From: Pseudomonadota bacterium
GTDB taxonomy: Bacteria; Pseudomonadota; Gammaproteobacteria; Burkholderiales; Rhodocyclaceae
Reading direction: 5' to 3'
DNA length: 64,000 bases
Assembly: GCA_018241685.1 (NCBI GenBank)
Contig: JAFEDJ010000054.1
Coordinates: forward strand, 424,298-488,297
Position 1 is the stretch's first letter. Each line of letters starts with the position of its first letter. The notes under the pieces are model-generated. The model had not been told where the DNA came from, searched no databases, and saw only the letters and a list, made by a program, of their open reading frames with translations. The position numbers were made by a program, and so were the translations under genes. Shown here one piece after another: positions 39,666-48,152 of the stretch.

Positions 39666-40847
39666 TCAGCGGTGGTGATAGACCGCCGTCTCGAACTCCA
39701 CGAACTGGGGATAGGCCACGCAGTCCTGGAAGGGCAGCAGCTGAGTCGCCCAGTAGCCGCCGATGCCGGTCTGGCGGTCGATCCAGTAGAAGGAATTGGC
39801 CAGCCCGGCCCAGGCCAGGGAATTGGCCGGGCGGCCCGACGGGGTCGGCGCACGGTTGGTCATGAAGGTGTAGGCCCAGCCCTTCGGCACGCCGGGGAAG
39901 AAGCTGCCGGCATTGGCGAGGGACGGGATCGACGTGGGCCAGCCGGTGCATTCGAGGGAACCGAGCCCGTCGCGGGCCATCAGCGCCACCGTCTCCGGGC
40001 GCAGCACGCGGCCGTGGGGGCCGGCGCCGTCGTTGAGGAGCATGCGGATGAACTTCATGTACTCGCCGACCGTCGCGTACAGCCCGTGGCCGCCGCAATC
40101 CATCGCCGGCGGCTGCGGCAACACCAGCTCGGGCAACGGGCTGAGCGCGCCGTTGGCGGCCCGCTCGTGGATGGTCACGCGGCGTGCCCGCATGGACTCC
40201 GACATCGTGAAGCCGATATCCGCCATGCCCAGCGGTTCGAAGATCCGCTCCTTCATCACCTCGCCGAGGCGCTTGCCACGCAGCGCCTCGACCACCAGCC
40301 CGAGCCAGTCGATGTTGACGCCGTAGGTCCACCGCTCGCCCGGATCGTGCAGCAGCACGCTGCGGATGGACGGGAACTCGCACGACACGATGGTCGGGAT
40401 CTCCTTCGCCGTACGGTACTGCAGGTCGTCCTGGCTGAAGAACTCGTAGCCGAGGCCGGAGGTGTGCAGGAACAGGTCGTTGATCGTCACGTCGCGCTGC
40501 GGCGGCCGCGTGCGCGGCTGGCCCGCCGCGTCGAAGCCGTCGAGCACCTGAAGCTCGGCGAACTCGGGCAGGTACTTGCGCACCGGGTCGGCCAGCGACA
40601 GGCGCCCCTCCTCGATGAGCTGCATCGCGCAGGTGCCGGTCAGCGCCTTGGTGGTGGAAAAGATCGCGAAGACCGAATCGAGCGTCATCGCCGGCTCGGC
40701 GCCCAGCTCCCGCAGCCCCGCGCAGCCTTCGTAGAAATTGCCGTCCCGGTCGGTGGCCATCGCCACCACGCCGGGCACCCCGCCGGCCCGGTGCACCGCC
40801 TGGTCCAGTACGGAATCCAGGACGGCCGTCAACGTGCTTACCGTCAT
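39666..40847 (-). CDS. Serine beta-lactamase-like esterase (class C fold)
   Basis: 393 residues, no signal peptide. Nucleophile motif STTK (FAIFSTTKALTG), a tyrosine motif in YGVNIDWLG, and a CGGHGLYATVGEYMKFIRML segment typical of EstB-like beta-lactamase-fold esterases. ATG 40847 has AGGAGACAAGGC upstream. Probably cleaves an ester rather than a beta-lactam, because it lacks a secretion signal; substrate unknown. Followed by an outer-membrane protein gene. Confidence 0.82.
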   Translation of the reverse strand: MTVSTLTAVLDSVLDQAVHRAGGVPGVVAMATDRDGNFYEGCAGLRELGAEPAMTLDSVFAIFSTTKALTGTCAMQLIEEGRLSLADPVRKYLPEFAELQVLDGFDAAGQPRTRPPQRDVTINDLFLHTSGLGYEFFSQDDLQYRTAKEIPTIVSCEFPSIRSVLLHDPGERWTYGVNIDWLGLVVEALRGKRLGEVMKERIFEPLGMADIGFTMSESMRARRVTIHERAANGALSPLPELVLPQPPAMDCGGHGLYATVGEYMKFIRMLLNDGAGPHGRVLRPETVALMARDGLGSLECTGWPTSIPSLANAGSFFPGVPKGWAYTFMTNRAPTPSGRPANSLAWAGLANSFYWIDRQTGIGGYWATQLLPFQDCVAYPQFVEFETAVYHHR

Positions 40848-40942
40848 GCCTTGTCTCCTCATATCGTTGTGGTCCGCTTGACGCGCCCGCCCTGAAACCC
40901 GGAGGCCGGGCGGGCGGAAGGACGATATGTCGGGACGAGGCC

Positions 40943-40969
40943 GCCGCCTGTCCGGAAACGGCAGGCGGC
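40943..40969. terminator. Hairpin between lipoprotein and esterase genes
   Basis: GCCGCCTG (40943-40950) and CAGGCGGC (40962-40969) pair perfectly with an 11-base loop, just beyond the stop of the Spy-like lipoprotein gene. No T-run, so termination is only possible, not shown. Confidence 0.4.
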
Positions 40970-40996
40970 TATCGGGATCCGGCAATTATTGGCGGC

Positions 40997-41587
40997 TTAC
41001 ATGCGGCTGAAGCCGCCTCCCATGCCGTCGGGCGCGCCCATGCCGCCTGGGCCGCCACCACGGCGGCCGCGGCCGCCGGCGCCGCGTTGCTCCTTGCCAT
41101 CCTTGCTCTGCTCGGCGGACCCGCCAGCCACGTCGCCAAGGCCGGAATACAGCGCCGGCACGGTCTGTGCCAGACGCTGGTCGGCGATCTTCTTCTGCGT
41201 GTCGTCGAGGGTGGCGTACAGCTTCTCGGCGGCGTCCTGGATGTCCTCCATCGCGGCGAGGCGGTTGCGCACCACCTCCACCTTGTGGGCGACCTGCTTC
41301 GGCGCGCTCTGGGATACCGCCGCGTAGGACGACAGCTTGAGCTGGTCGGCCATCAGCGCGCCGACCTTCTCCTGGTAGACCTCCCACAGCGGCAGCTGGC
41401 GCGGCGTCAGCTGCAGGGCCTCGGCGGTCTGCTGCAGCTGGCCCTGGATCTGCGCCACCACCATTGCCCCGCCGCCACGGCCCATCCCGCCCTGCCCCGG
41501 CGGCTCACCGCCGGGACCACGCAGGGGCGCGCAGGCCGCAATGACCAGGGTGGAAGCCGTCAGCAGGGGCAGGAAACGGGTCTTCAT
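40997..41587 (-). CDS. Spy/LTXXQ-like periplasmic lipoprotein
   Basis: 196 residues. Lipobox VIAAC (Cys about 19), then an alpha-helical middle with LTPRQLPLWEVYQEKVGALMADQ, resembling the LTXXQ motif of Spy/CpxP-like stress chaperones, and a long Gly/Arg-rich tail (GAGGRGRRGGGPGGMGAPDGMGGGF). Such proteins often respond to envelope stress or metals. Monocistronic in appearance. Confidence 0.68.
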   Translation of the reverse strand: MKTRFLPLLTASTLVIAACAPLRGPGGEPPGQGGMGRGGGAMVVAQIQGQLQQTAEALQLTPRQLPLWEVYQEKVGALMADQLKLSSYAAVSQSAPKQVAHKVEVVRNRLAAMEDIQDAAEKLYATLDDTQKKIADQRLAQTVPALYSGLGDVAGGSAEQSKDGKEQRGAGGRGRRGGGPGGMGAPDGMGGGFSRM

Positions 41588-41703
41588 CGCAATCCACGAG
41601 CGGAGGGAAATGCCCCGAGTATCGCCGTGGCGCGGGTTAGATTTCTTTAAGACCGTGTAAAGACGCTGAAGACTTCGGTTACCGGATGCAGGACCACGGC
41701 CGG

Positions 41704-42012
41704 CTAGAGCGTCGTCAGCCGCGCCAGCTGGCGGCCGAACAGGGCGGTCACCAGCAGCAGGGCCGGCGTGATCGTGATGAAGCCGTACAGCACGCGGCGG
41801 ATCAGCGGATGGGCGCTGTCGGCTTCGATGAAGTGATGGATCACTAGCCAGCCCTTCAGCCACAGGAGGGCGGCCACCAGCCATTGCAGCCCGGCCTGGC
41901 CGTGCAGCCCATGGCCCAGCACTAGCGACAGCCCGGTCAGCGCGAGCAGGCCCAGCCAGGTCTTCACGAGCGGCGCCAGCGCGGCCGCCGATTCACGATG
42001 CATGTCGTTCAT
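41704..42012 (-). CDS. norF: NorF-like cytochrome c oxidase subunit IV family protein
   Basis: 102 residues with three membrane segments (about 17-35, 41-60 and 72-92), of the COX4_pro/NorF type (LLWLKGWLVIHHFIEA). NorF and NorE accessory proteins support nitric oxide reductase function. A GTG at 42018 overlapping the norE stop (GTGA) is an equally plausible start. norC and norB are not adjacent. Confidence 0.72.
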   Translation of the reverse strand: MNDMHRESAAALAPLVKTWLGLLALTGLSLVLGHGLHGQAGLQWLVAALLWLKGWLVIHHFIEADSAHPLIRRVLYGFITITPALLLVTALFGRQLARLTTL

Positions 42013-42014
42013 GC

Positions 42015-42626
42015 TCACACCAGCACGTAGAAGAAGGAAAAGATGACCAGCCAGATGATGTCGGTGGCGTGCCAGTAGCAGGCCAGCGCCTCCAGGCCAC
42101 TGTAGTCATCGGCCGAATAGCCGCCGGCCAGGTGGCGCGCCAGCACCCACAGGATGCCGAGGATGCCCCACACCGCATGCACCATGTGGTTGAAGGTCAG
42201 GTAGTAATAAACGCCCGAGAAGATGCCAGCCTGGCCGTCGATGCCGTGGGCCAGGTTCCACCGGATCTCGATGATCTTGGCGACGGGATAGCCAAGCGCC
42301 AGCACCAGCCCGCCGACCAGCCAGGCGATCGAGGCCCGGCGCCGCCCGGCGCGGATCAGCGCCGTGGAACAGGCGATGCAGAAACTACTGCTGATCATCA
42401 CCAGCGTGATGACGGTGCCAAGCGTGGTGGACAAGCCCCCCGCGCCTTTCTCGAAGGCCTCCGGGAAATGGGCGCGGGCGACAAAATAGACGACGAAGAG
42501 CACCAGGAACTCGACGAACTCGCAGCAGATTCCGACCCAGATCCCCTTGTTGCCGGGAATCCGCCCGCCTGGCGCCTCCTCGAAGCCCGGTCCCGCTATG
42601 GTTGCAGTCATGGTGTTGGCAGTCAT
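42015..42626 (-). CDS. norE: NorE-like cytochrome c oxidase subunit III family protein
   Basis: 203 residues, five membrane segments, subunit III-like: GIWVGICCEFVEFLVLFVVYF, HMVHAVWGILGILWVLARH, EALACYWHATDIIWLVIFSFFYVLV with the conserved YWH-x-DIIW signature. At about 200 residues and without catalytic-subunit genes it fits NorE rather than a respiratory oxidase CoxC. ATG 42626 has GGGGAAATCG upstream. An FNR-type palindrome lies about 100 bases upstream. Followed directly by norF. Confidence 0.8.
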   Translation of the reverse strand: MTANTMTATIAGPGFEEAPGGRIPGNKGIWVGICCEFVEFLVLFVVYFVARAHFPEAFEKGAGGLSTTLGTVITLVMISSSFCIACSTALIRAGRRRASIAWLVGGLVLALGYPVAKIIEIRWNLAHGIDGQAGIFSGVYYYLTFNHMVHAVWGILGILWVLARHLAGGYSADDYSGLEALACYWHATDIIWLVIFSFFYVLV

Positions 42627-42723
42627 CGATTTCCCCATTGCTTGGCAAGCCGCCATTCTTCGCCACCGGTCCGGCCGCAGAAGGAACAGATGAAATGGTT
42701 TACTGCCGATACAGATCGGGGAA

Positions 42724-42737
42724 TTGACCCCGGTCAA
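42724..42737 (-). promoter_or_regulatory. FNR/NNR-type box upstream of norEF
   Basis: TTGACCCCGGTCAA, inside a longer palindrome (GAATTGACC/GGTCAATTC, 42721-42740). The half sites TTGAC/GTCAA with a four-base spacer fit the NNR/DNR variant of the FNR consensus. Centre is about 104 bases from the norE start. No other nearby gene reads away from it. Confidence 0.65.
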
Positions 42738-42783
42738 TTCTGCTGACGACGGCGGGGAAACACCGTCCTCTACACGTCACGGC

Positions 42784-43668
42784 TCAGCGGCCGAAGGCCC
42801 GCGCGCAGGCCAGGAAACGCGGCAGACATGGGTTGTCGTTACCGGCGGCCCAGATGACGCCCTGCTCGACCATGCGCGTCACCGAAACCGCCCGGAACAC
42901 CGCGCCGGGCAACTGCATCTTGCTCATCGACCAGGGCACCAGCGACACACCGAGGCCTTCCGCCACCAGGTTGACAATGGTCTGCTGCAGGTGGGTTTCC
43001 AGGCGGATGCGCGGCTCGAAGCCGTTCTCCCGGCAGCAGCCGATCACCAGTTCGTGCAGCGCGGGCGCCGTCGCCGCCGGGAAGGTGATGAAGGGCTCGC
43101 CGGCGAGATCGGCAACAGCGACCTCCGTCTTGCGGGCCAGCCGATGGTTGGCGGGCAGCACCGCGCACAGGGGCTCAGCGTGGATCGCCAGGTATTCGAG
43201 GCCGGCCGGACGCTGCCACGGGAAGGCGATACCCACATCCACGCTGCCGGACATCAGCACGTCGTTCAGTTCCCGCGGCAGCACCTCGTTCAACTGCACG
43301 TCCACATCCGGCGCCCCATCGCCGTAGGCCTTGATCAGCGGCGGTAGCACGCTCCACGCGGCGCTCATCGTGAAGCCGATGCGCAGCACCCCGCGCTCAC
43401 CACGCTCGGTGGCCTGCGTGCTGCGCACCGCACCGTCGAGCGCCTCGATGATGCGGACGGCCTGCTCGTGGAAATGCCGCCCGGCAACCGTCAGTTCCAC
43501 CTGCCGGGAACTGCGCTTGAACAGCGTGACCCCGAGTTCTTCTTCGAGCGCGGCGATCTGGCGGCTCAAGGGCGGTTGCGAGATGTGCAGCAGCGCGGCA
43601 GCGCGCCCGAAATGCAACGTGTCGGCCAGGGTTACGAAGTAGCGGAGCTGGCGAAAGTCGATGGCCAT
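42784..43668 (-). CDS. LysR-type transcriptional regulator
   Basis: 294 residues. Winged helix: LRYFVTLADTLHFGRAAALLHISQPPLSRQIAALEEELG. Effector domain of the BenM/CatM-like group (GVLRIGFTMSAAWSVLPPLIKAY, VDVGIAFPW, LVAEGLGVSLVPWSMS). The start at 43668 removes a 13-residue leader. Divergent from the AEC transporter (43764), 95 bases away, the usual arrangement for a regulator and its target. Confidence 0.9.
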   Translation of the reverse strand: MAIDFRQLRYFVTLADTLHFGRAAALLHISQPPLSRQIAALEEELGVTLFKRSSRQVELTVAGRHFHEQAVRIIEALDGAVRSTQATERGERGVLRIGFTMSAAWSVLPPLIKAYGDGAPDVDVQLNEVLPRELNDVLMSGSVDVGIAFPWQRPAGLEYLAIHAEPLCAVLPANHRLARKTEVAVADLAGEPFITFPAATAPALHELVIGCCRENGFEPRIRLETHLQQTIVNLVAEGLGVSLVPWSMSKMQLPGAVFRAVSVTRMVEQGVIWAAGNDNPCLPRFLACARAFGR

Positions 43669-43763
43669 TGATACGGATTCCGTATTGATCGAGCACCCAT
43701 ATAACATTGGACCGCATCGATTGGAAATCCTAAGCTGCAGCGAGCTCCCCCACCTTTGCAGCC

Positions 43764-44693
43764 ATGTCTTCCATCATCAACGTCGTCCTGCCGATCTTCG
43801 GACTCATCCTGGCCGGTTACCTCTGCCGGCGCACCCACTGCCTCGGCGAAACGGCGTCCGCCGAACTCAACCGCTTCGTCGCCTGGCTGGCACTGCCCGC
43901 CCTGCTGTTCAAGGTGACGGCCACTGCCACCTGGGCGCAGATCTGGCAGCCGGGTTTCGTCGCCTCGGTCGGCGCGGGCTGCATGCTGGTCTTCGGCGCC
44001 ACCGTCGTCCACCGCCTGCGGCATGCCCGCGGGCTGGCCGACGCCAGCATCGACGGGCTCAGCGCTGCCTATTCCAACACCGGCTTCCTGGGCATTCCCC
44101 TGTGCGTGCTGGTCCTTGGCGACGGCGGGCTGCTGCCGGCCATCGTCGCCACGCTGATCGTGGCCTGCCTGCTGTTCGCCGTCGGCATCGTCCTCGTCGA
44201 GATCAGCCTGCAGACCGAGAAACATCCGCTGCGGGCCGCCGCCAAGGTGAGCCGCGCGCTGCTGCGCAATCCCCTGCTGGTCGCTCCGCTGCTCGGCGCG
44301 CTTTGGGCCGCCAGCGACACGCCACTGCCGGCGCCCGCCAGCCAGTTCCTCAGCCTGCTCGGAACGGCGGCAACGCCCTGCGCCCTCGTCTCGCTGGGCG
44401 CCTTCCTCGCCCACAAGCAGGTCGGACGATGCGACGGCACGGCCGGACTGGTGCTGGCCAAGCTGCTGCTGCAACCCTTGATCACCGCCTTCTTTGCGTT
44501 CCGGGTGTTCGAGCTGCCGGCCCTGTGGGCCCACTCGGCCCTGCTGCTCAGCGCACTGCCGACCGGCACCGGCCCCTTCATGCTGACCAACTTCTATGGG
44601 CGGGATGGCGCCCTGGTCTCACGCGTGATCCTGCTCACCACGCTCGGCTCCCTGCTCACCATTTCGGCCTGCCTGTATGTGCTGGCGCTGTAA
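43764..44693 (+). CDS. AEC-family transporter
   Basis: 309 residues with about ten membrane segments, of the auxin efflux carrier/malonate transporter superfamily. Typical features: VVLPIFGLILAGYLCRR at the N-terminus, YSNTGFLGIPL, NPLLVAPLLGALW, and LPTGTGPFMLTNFYGRD. Substrate is probably a dicarboxylate or similar organic acid but cannot be named. Divergent LysR regulator is the probable controller. Confidence 0.87.
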   Translation: MSSIINVVLPIFGLILAGYLCRRTHCLGETASAELNRFVAWLALPALLFKVTATATWAQIWQPGFVASVGAGCMLVFGATVVHRLRHARGLADASIDGLSAAYSNTGFLGIPLCVLVLGDGGLLPAIVATLIVACLLFAVGIVLVEISLQTEKHPLRAAAKVSRALLRNPLLVAPLLGALWAASDTPLPAPASQFLSLLGTAATPCALVSLGAFLAHKQVGRCDGTAGLVLAKLLLQPLITAFFAFRVFELPALWAHSALLLSALPTGTGPFMLTNFYGRDGALVSRVILLTTLGSLLTISACLYVLAL

Positions 44694-44730
44694 GGCACAG
44701 ATCACGACGAACCCGGCGTGATCCGTCCGA

Positions 44731-44759
44731 CCAGCCCGCCACGCCCGGTGGCGGACTGG
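44731..44759. terminator. Hairpin between two convergent genes
   Basis: CCAG-C-CCGCCAC pairs with GTGGCGG-A-CTGG (44731-44742 with 44748-44759) around a five-base loop, with one internal mismatch. It lies between the 3' ends of the AEC and TorF-like genes. No T-run. Confidence 0.45.
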
Positions 44760-44782
44760 CCCTCACGACATCACGATCCCGC

Positions 44783-45697
44783 TCAGAACCCGTAGCTGAT
44801 CAAGCCCACCAGCTTGCTCACCTGGTTCACGCCGAAGCGGTTGTCGCCGCCGATGATGCCCTGCAGCGTCCACGTCAGGCCGGTGCTGCCGATGGGCTGG
44901 GACAGGCCGAGGACGAGGTGGCGGAAGCCGTCGCTGATCGGGCCCTTGCCGGCGAAGCAGCCGTTGACGACGAAGGCCGTGCCCGGCGCGCAGGATGCGC
45001 CCGTGGCGGCGTCGCCAGTGCCCAGGTACTTGCCCTCCCGCGCGTAGGTGTACCAGCCGAGGCTGGCCGTGAAGGTCAGCTCGGCGGGCAGCGGGCGAGT
45101 GTAGTTGAGCGTCCAGTAGGTGTCGCCGCGGTTGCCCCACACGGTGTCGTTGAGCAGGGTCTGCGCGTTCAGCGCGTATTCCTGCCAGACCAGGCCGAGC
45201 TTGGTTTCGGTGGCGTTGGCGTGGCGGCCGTTGAGGTAGTAGTAGGCGGTCAGGCCCAGCGTGTAGGAGACGTCGCCGAGCTTGCCGGTGTAGCCGCCGT
45301 AGAGATCGTTCTCCACCGACTTGCCGTCCTGGAAGTCGCTGACCGCCACGTTGCCGGTGGCCGCGTACTGATCGTAGGAGCGCCCCAGCTGCTTGTACGA
45401 ATAGTTGATCGCCGACGCCCAGTAGCCCAGGTAGAAGCCGCTTTCATGGGTGAAATCGACGCCCCACTGGGGCGTAAAGCGGTCCGACTCGGGAGCGTCC
45501 GCGCCCTGGTTGCCGAGGCCGGGCTTGGCGTTGCCGTAGGTCGTCGTCGCGCCGCGCAGGTAGTAGCGGCTGGCGAGATCGACATGCCCGGTGAGGGTGT
45601 AGGGCGGCGCGGCGTCATCGGCAGCAAGGGCGGGGCTGGCGGAAACGGCGAGGAGAGACAGGGCGCACAGCGACCCTGCGATGGCTTTATCAAGCAT
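44783..45697 (-). CDS. TorF-family putative porin
   Basis: 304 residues: signal peptide (about 1-25, SASPALAAD), then beta strands (LTGHVDLASRYYLRGATTTYGNAKPGLG, GFYLGYWASAINYSYKQLG, ENDLYGGYTGKLGDVSYTLGLTAYYYL) ending in tyrosine-glycine-phenylalanine. This is the Gcw_chp/TorF-like outer-membrane family. It is divergent from the guanidine operon and its 5' region is next to the NtrC-type sites, so it may admit a nitrogen source. A weak sigma-54-like match (GG/GC at 45761-45760 and 45749-45748, minus strand) precedes it. Confidence 0.78.
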   Translation of the reverse strand: MLDKAIAGSLCALSLLAVSASPALAADDAAPPYTLTGHVDLASRYYLRGATTTYGNAKPGLGNQGADAPESDRFTPQWGVDFTHESGFYLGYWASAINYSYKQLGRSYDQYAATGNVAVSDFQDGKSVENDLYGGYTGKLGDVSYTLGLTAYYYLNGRHANATETKLGLVWQEYALNAQTLLNDTVWGNRGDTYWTLNYTRPLPAELTFTASLGWYTYAREGKYLGTGDAATGASCAPGTAFVVNGCFAGKGPISDGFRHLVLGLSQPIGSTGLTWTLQGIIGGDNRFGVNQVSKLVGLISYGF

Positions 45698-45854
45698 CAC
45701 GAGAGAAGACTCCGATTGAGGTTCCGGATATGCGCGCCGTCCTTCAAGCAGAAAGCGGACCAGCCGGCACCGAGGTGGAAGCGGCGGCGGCTTTGCATAT
45801 ACATGCCGGCACAATCCGCCACGCCCCATCCGGGCGCTGCGCGCCCTCCGGCGA

Positions 45855-45902
45855 TGCACCCGCGGCGTGCCTGCCCATTTCAGGCGGCACCACGGCGGTG
45901 CA
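45855..45902 (+). promoter_or_regulatory. Two tandem NtrC-type binding sites
   Basis: Site 2, GGCACC-ACGGC-GGTGCA at 45886-45902, matches the NtrC consensus TGCACC-N5-GGTGCA at 11 of 12 positions. Site 1, TGCACC-CGCGG-CGTGCC at 45855-45871, matches 10 of 12. They start 31 bp apart, about three helical turns, and lie 138-185 bases upstream of the predicted sigma-54 start, a normal enhancer distance. Confidence 0.75.
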
Positions 45903-46013
45903 TCCACCCTTTCGGCATGGCCAGCACGAGATGCCGGATTTCACCCGCATCGCGCTTGGCGAACGCCCGGCACGCCAGTCCCCGCAAGGGTTTCACGGAA
46001 TCGTCACAACAAC

Positions 46014-46030
46014 TGGCACCGCTATTGCTA
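46014..46030 (+). promoter_or_regulatory. Sigma-54 promoter of the guanidine operon
   Basis: TGGCACCGCTATTGCTA matches the -24/-12 consensus TGGCACG-N4-TTGCW, with the invariant GG and GC exactly ten bases apart. Transcription would start near 46040, leaving about 43 bases before the riboswitch. Confidence 0.85.
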
Positions 46031-46082
46031 AATGATCGGCGAGAGGGAGCGAATCGCGCTGTATCGCATTCGCTTCATCGAA

Positions 46083-46213
46083 GGGTGGCTAGGGTTCCGG
46101 TCCCGTTTCGGATATGCGCACATATCGGGGGATGTCTGGTCCGAGAGCTGCCGGCTGCAACAGGCCGAGCAGGCATGTTGTGGCTCCACGGAGGGATAAA
46201 AGCCCGGGAGGAA
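46083..46213 (+). promoter_or_regulatory. Guanidine-I (ykkC) riboswitch
   Basis: All hallmark conserved stretches occur in order: GGCTAGGGTTCCGG (46087-46100), TCTGGTCCGAGAG (46135-46147), and ACGGAGGGATAAAAGCCCGGG (46188-46208). This is the class that binds guanidinium and turns genes on. A short hairpin right after it, CGCTT (46214-46218) with AAGCG (46225-46229), may belong to the expression platform. The first gene starts at 46268. Confidence 0.96.
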
Positions 46214-46267
46214 CGCTTTGGATGAAGCGCCCTCTCGCCCATTTTGTCCAAACGACAGGAGCCCTTC

Positions 46268-47320
46268 ATGTACCAGACCGACACCCGCCGCGTTCGTCCG
46301 ACCGTCCTCCGCGACACGCGCGCCACCGCCACTTCCTCCATCCTCAAGCGCCTCAAGACCACCCTCGCCGTGCTCGGCCTGGGCAGCGCGCTGCTCGCCG
46401 CACCAGCGCCGGCCCTCGCCGAGGTCAAGGTCGGCGTGTCCGACTGGCCGGGCTGGGTGGCCTGGTACGTGGCCGAACAGAAGGGCTTCTTCAAGAAGTA
46501 CAAGGCCGACGTGAAGCTGGTGTGGTTCGCCAACTACACCGACTCCATCTCCGCGCTGTCCTCCGGCCAGCTCGACGCCAACTGCCAGACCTGGTCCGAC
46601 ACCATGGGCCCGCTGGCCAAGGGCGTGCCGGTGAAGGCGGTGCTGGTCAATGACAACTCGGCCGGCAACGACGCGCTGATGGTCAGCGACAAGATCAAGG
46701 GCTTTGCCGACCTGAAGGGCAAGCGCATCGCCCTCGAAGAATTCAGCATCTCCCACTTCGTGCTCGCCACCGCACTGGCCAAGAACGGCCTCACCCAGAA
46801 GGACGTCAAGGTGGTGAACCTGTCCGCCGGCGACGCCGCGGCGGCCTTCATGGCCGGCCGCGTGGACGCTGCCGTGGTGTGGAACCCGTGGGTCTCGCAG
46901 ATCGAGAAGAGCGGCAAGGGCAAGCCGCTGTTCACGTCGAAGGACATGCCGGGCCTGATCCCCGACCTGCTGGTGGCCCAGGACAAGGCCATCAAGACCA
47001 AGCACAAGGACCTGGTCGGCATGATCCGGGCCTGGTTCGACACCGAGAAGTTCATCCGTGACAACCCGGACGAGGCGGCGAAGATCATGTCCAAGGTAGT
47101 CGGCATGAAGGCCGAGGACTACAAGGTCTTCCTGCCCGGCACGCGCTTCTTCGACGCGACGGCCAACCAGGCCGCGCTGACGCCGGCCGACACCAAGTCC
47201 CTGCAGGCCGTCGCCCCGACCATCTCGGCCTTCCTGCTCGACAAGAAGCTGATCGACGGCAAGCCCGACGCCGCCAAGGGCATCGACGCCAGCCTGCTCG
47301 CCGAAGCCCTCGGCAAGTGA
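46268..47320 (+). CDS. ABC transporter substrate-binding protein (SsuA/NMT1 type), probably guanidine
   Basis: 350 residues. A long N-terminal leader with a hydrophobic signal region (about 30-51, ending APALAE) is followed by a type 2 binding fold: VGVSDWPGWVAWYVAEQKGFFKKY, SALSSGQLDANCQTWSDTM, LKGKRIALEEFSISHFVLATAL, FMAGRVDAAVVWNPWVSQIEKS. General databases call this type nitrate/sulfonate/taurine-binding. Here it is the first gene after a guanidine riboswitch and shares an operon with guanidine-degrading enzymes, so guanidine or a derivative is the likely ligand (inference). Confidence 0.88.
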   Translation: MYQTDTRRVRPTVLRDTRATATSSILKRLKTTLAVLGLGSALLAAPAPALAEVKVGVSDWPGWVAWYVAEQKGFFKKYKADVKLVWFANYTDSISALSSGQLDANCQTWSDTMGPLAKGVPVKAVLVNDNSAGNDALMVSDKIKGFADLKGKRIALEEFSISHFVLATALAKNGLTQKDVKVVNLSAGDAAAAFMAGRVDAAVVWNPWVSQIEKSGKGKPLFTSKDMPGLIPDLLVAQDKAIKTKHKDLVGMIRAWFDTEKFIRDNPDEAAKIMSKVVGMKAEDYKVFLPGTRFFDATANQAALTPADTKSLQAVAPTISAFLLDKKLIDGKPDAAKGIDASLLAEALGK

Positions 47321-47327
47321 GACGGCC

Positions 47328-48152
47328 ATGAGCGCAAGCAAGCGAGCCGGCGCGGGCGGCAGCCCCCTGTGGCAGATCCGCTCCGCCATCGACCCGCGCC
47401 AGTACTGGCTGCTGGCCCTGTTCGGGCTGGTCGCGCCGCTCGTCGCGTGGCTGGTGGCCAGCCACCTGGACGGCACCGACAAGGTCTTCCTGCCCGGTCC
47501 GGCCGACGTGCTGGCCCGCATCTGGAGCTGGGCCACGGATGACGACCTGGCCGCCGACGTGGCGATCAGCACCTGGCGCGTGGTGGCCGGCTGGGCCCTG
47601 TCGGCCGCCATCGCGCTGCCGCTGGGCCTCTTCATCGGCAGCTACCGGGCCGTGCAGGCCCTGCTGGAGCCCCTCACCGACTTCATCCGCTACATGCCGG
47701 CGGTGGCCTTCATCCCGCTGGTCATGCTGTGGGTCGGCATCGAGGAAGGCTCCAAGGTGGCGATCATCTTCATCGGCACCTTCTTCCAGATGGTGCTGAT
47801 GGTCGCCGAGGACGTACGCCGGGTGCCGCTGGCGCAGATCGAGGCGGCCCAGACGATGGGCGCCACGCGCAGCGAGATCCTCGAGAAGGTCATCGTCCCG
47901 TCGGCCAAGCCGGCCCTGCTCGACACCCTGCGGGTGACCATGGGCTGGGCGTGGACCTACCTGGTGGTGGCCGAGCTGGTGGCCTCCAACTCCGGTCTCG
48001 GCTACGCGGTGCTCAAGGCCCAGCGCTTCCTGCAGACCGACAAGATCTTCGCCGGCATCCTGCTGATCGGCCTGATCGGCCTCCTCATCGACCAGGGCTT
48101 CCGCCTGGTCCATCGCAAGGCCTTCCCCTACCTCGCCGGGAGACACCGATGA
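47328..48152 (+). CDS. ABC transporter permease, guanidine operon
   Basis: 274-residue inner-membrane permease of the SsuC/TauC type with about six membrane segments. The EAA loop reads EAAQTMGATRSEILEKVIVPSAKP. It pairs with the binding protein seven bases upstream and the ATPase whose start overlaps its stop (ATGA). One permease gene suggests a homodimer. Confidence 0.92.
   Translation: MSASKRAGAGGSPLWQIRSAIDPRQYWLLALFGLVAPLVAWLVASHLDGTDKVFLPGPADVLARIWSWATDDDLAADVAISTWRVVAGWALSAAIALPLGLFIGSYRAVQALLEPLTDFIRYMPAVAFIPLVMLWVGIEEGSKVAIIFIGTFFQMVLMVAEDVRRVPLAQIEAAQTMGATRSEILEKVIVPSAKPALLDTLRVTMGWAWTYLVVAELVASNSGLGYAVLKAQRFLQTDKIFAGILLIGLIGLLIDQGFRLVHRKAFPYLAGRHR

Noticed and set aside
41704..42626. 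Terminal oxidase subunits III and IV (coxC/coxD-type)
   Set aside because: No catalytic subunit genes nearby, lengths match NorE/NorF, and an FNR/NNR-type box precedes them.
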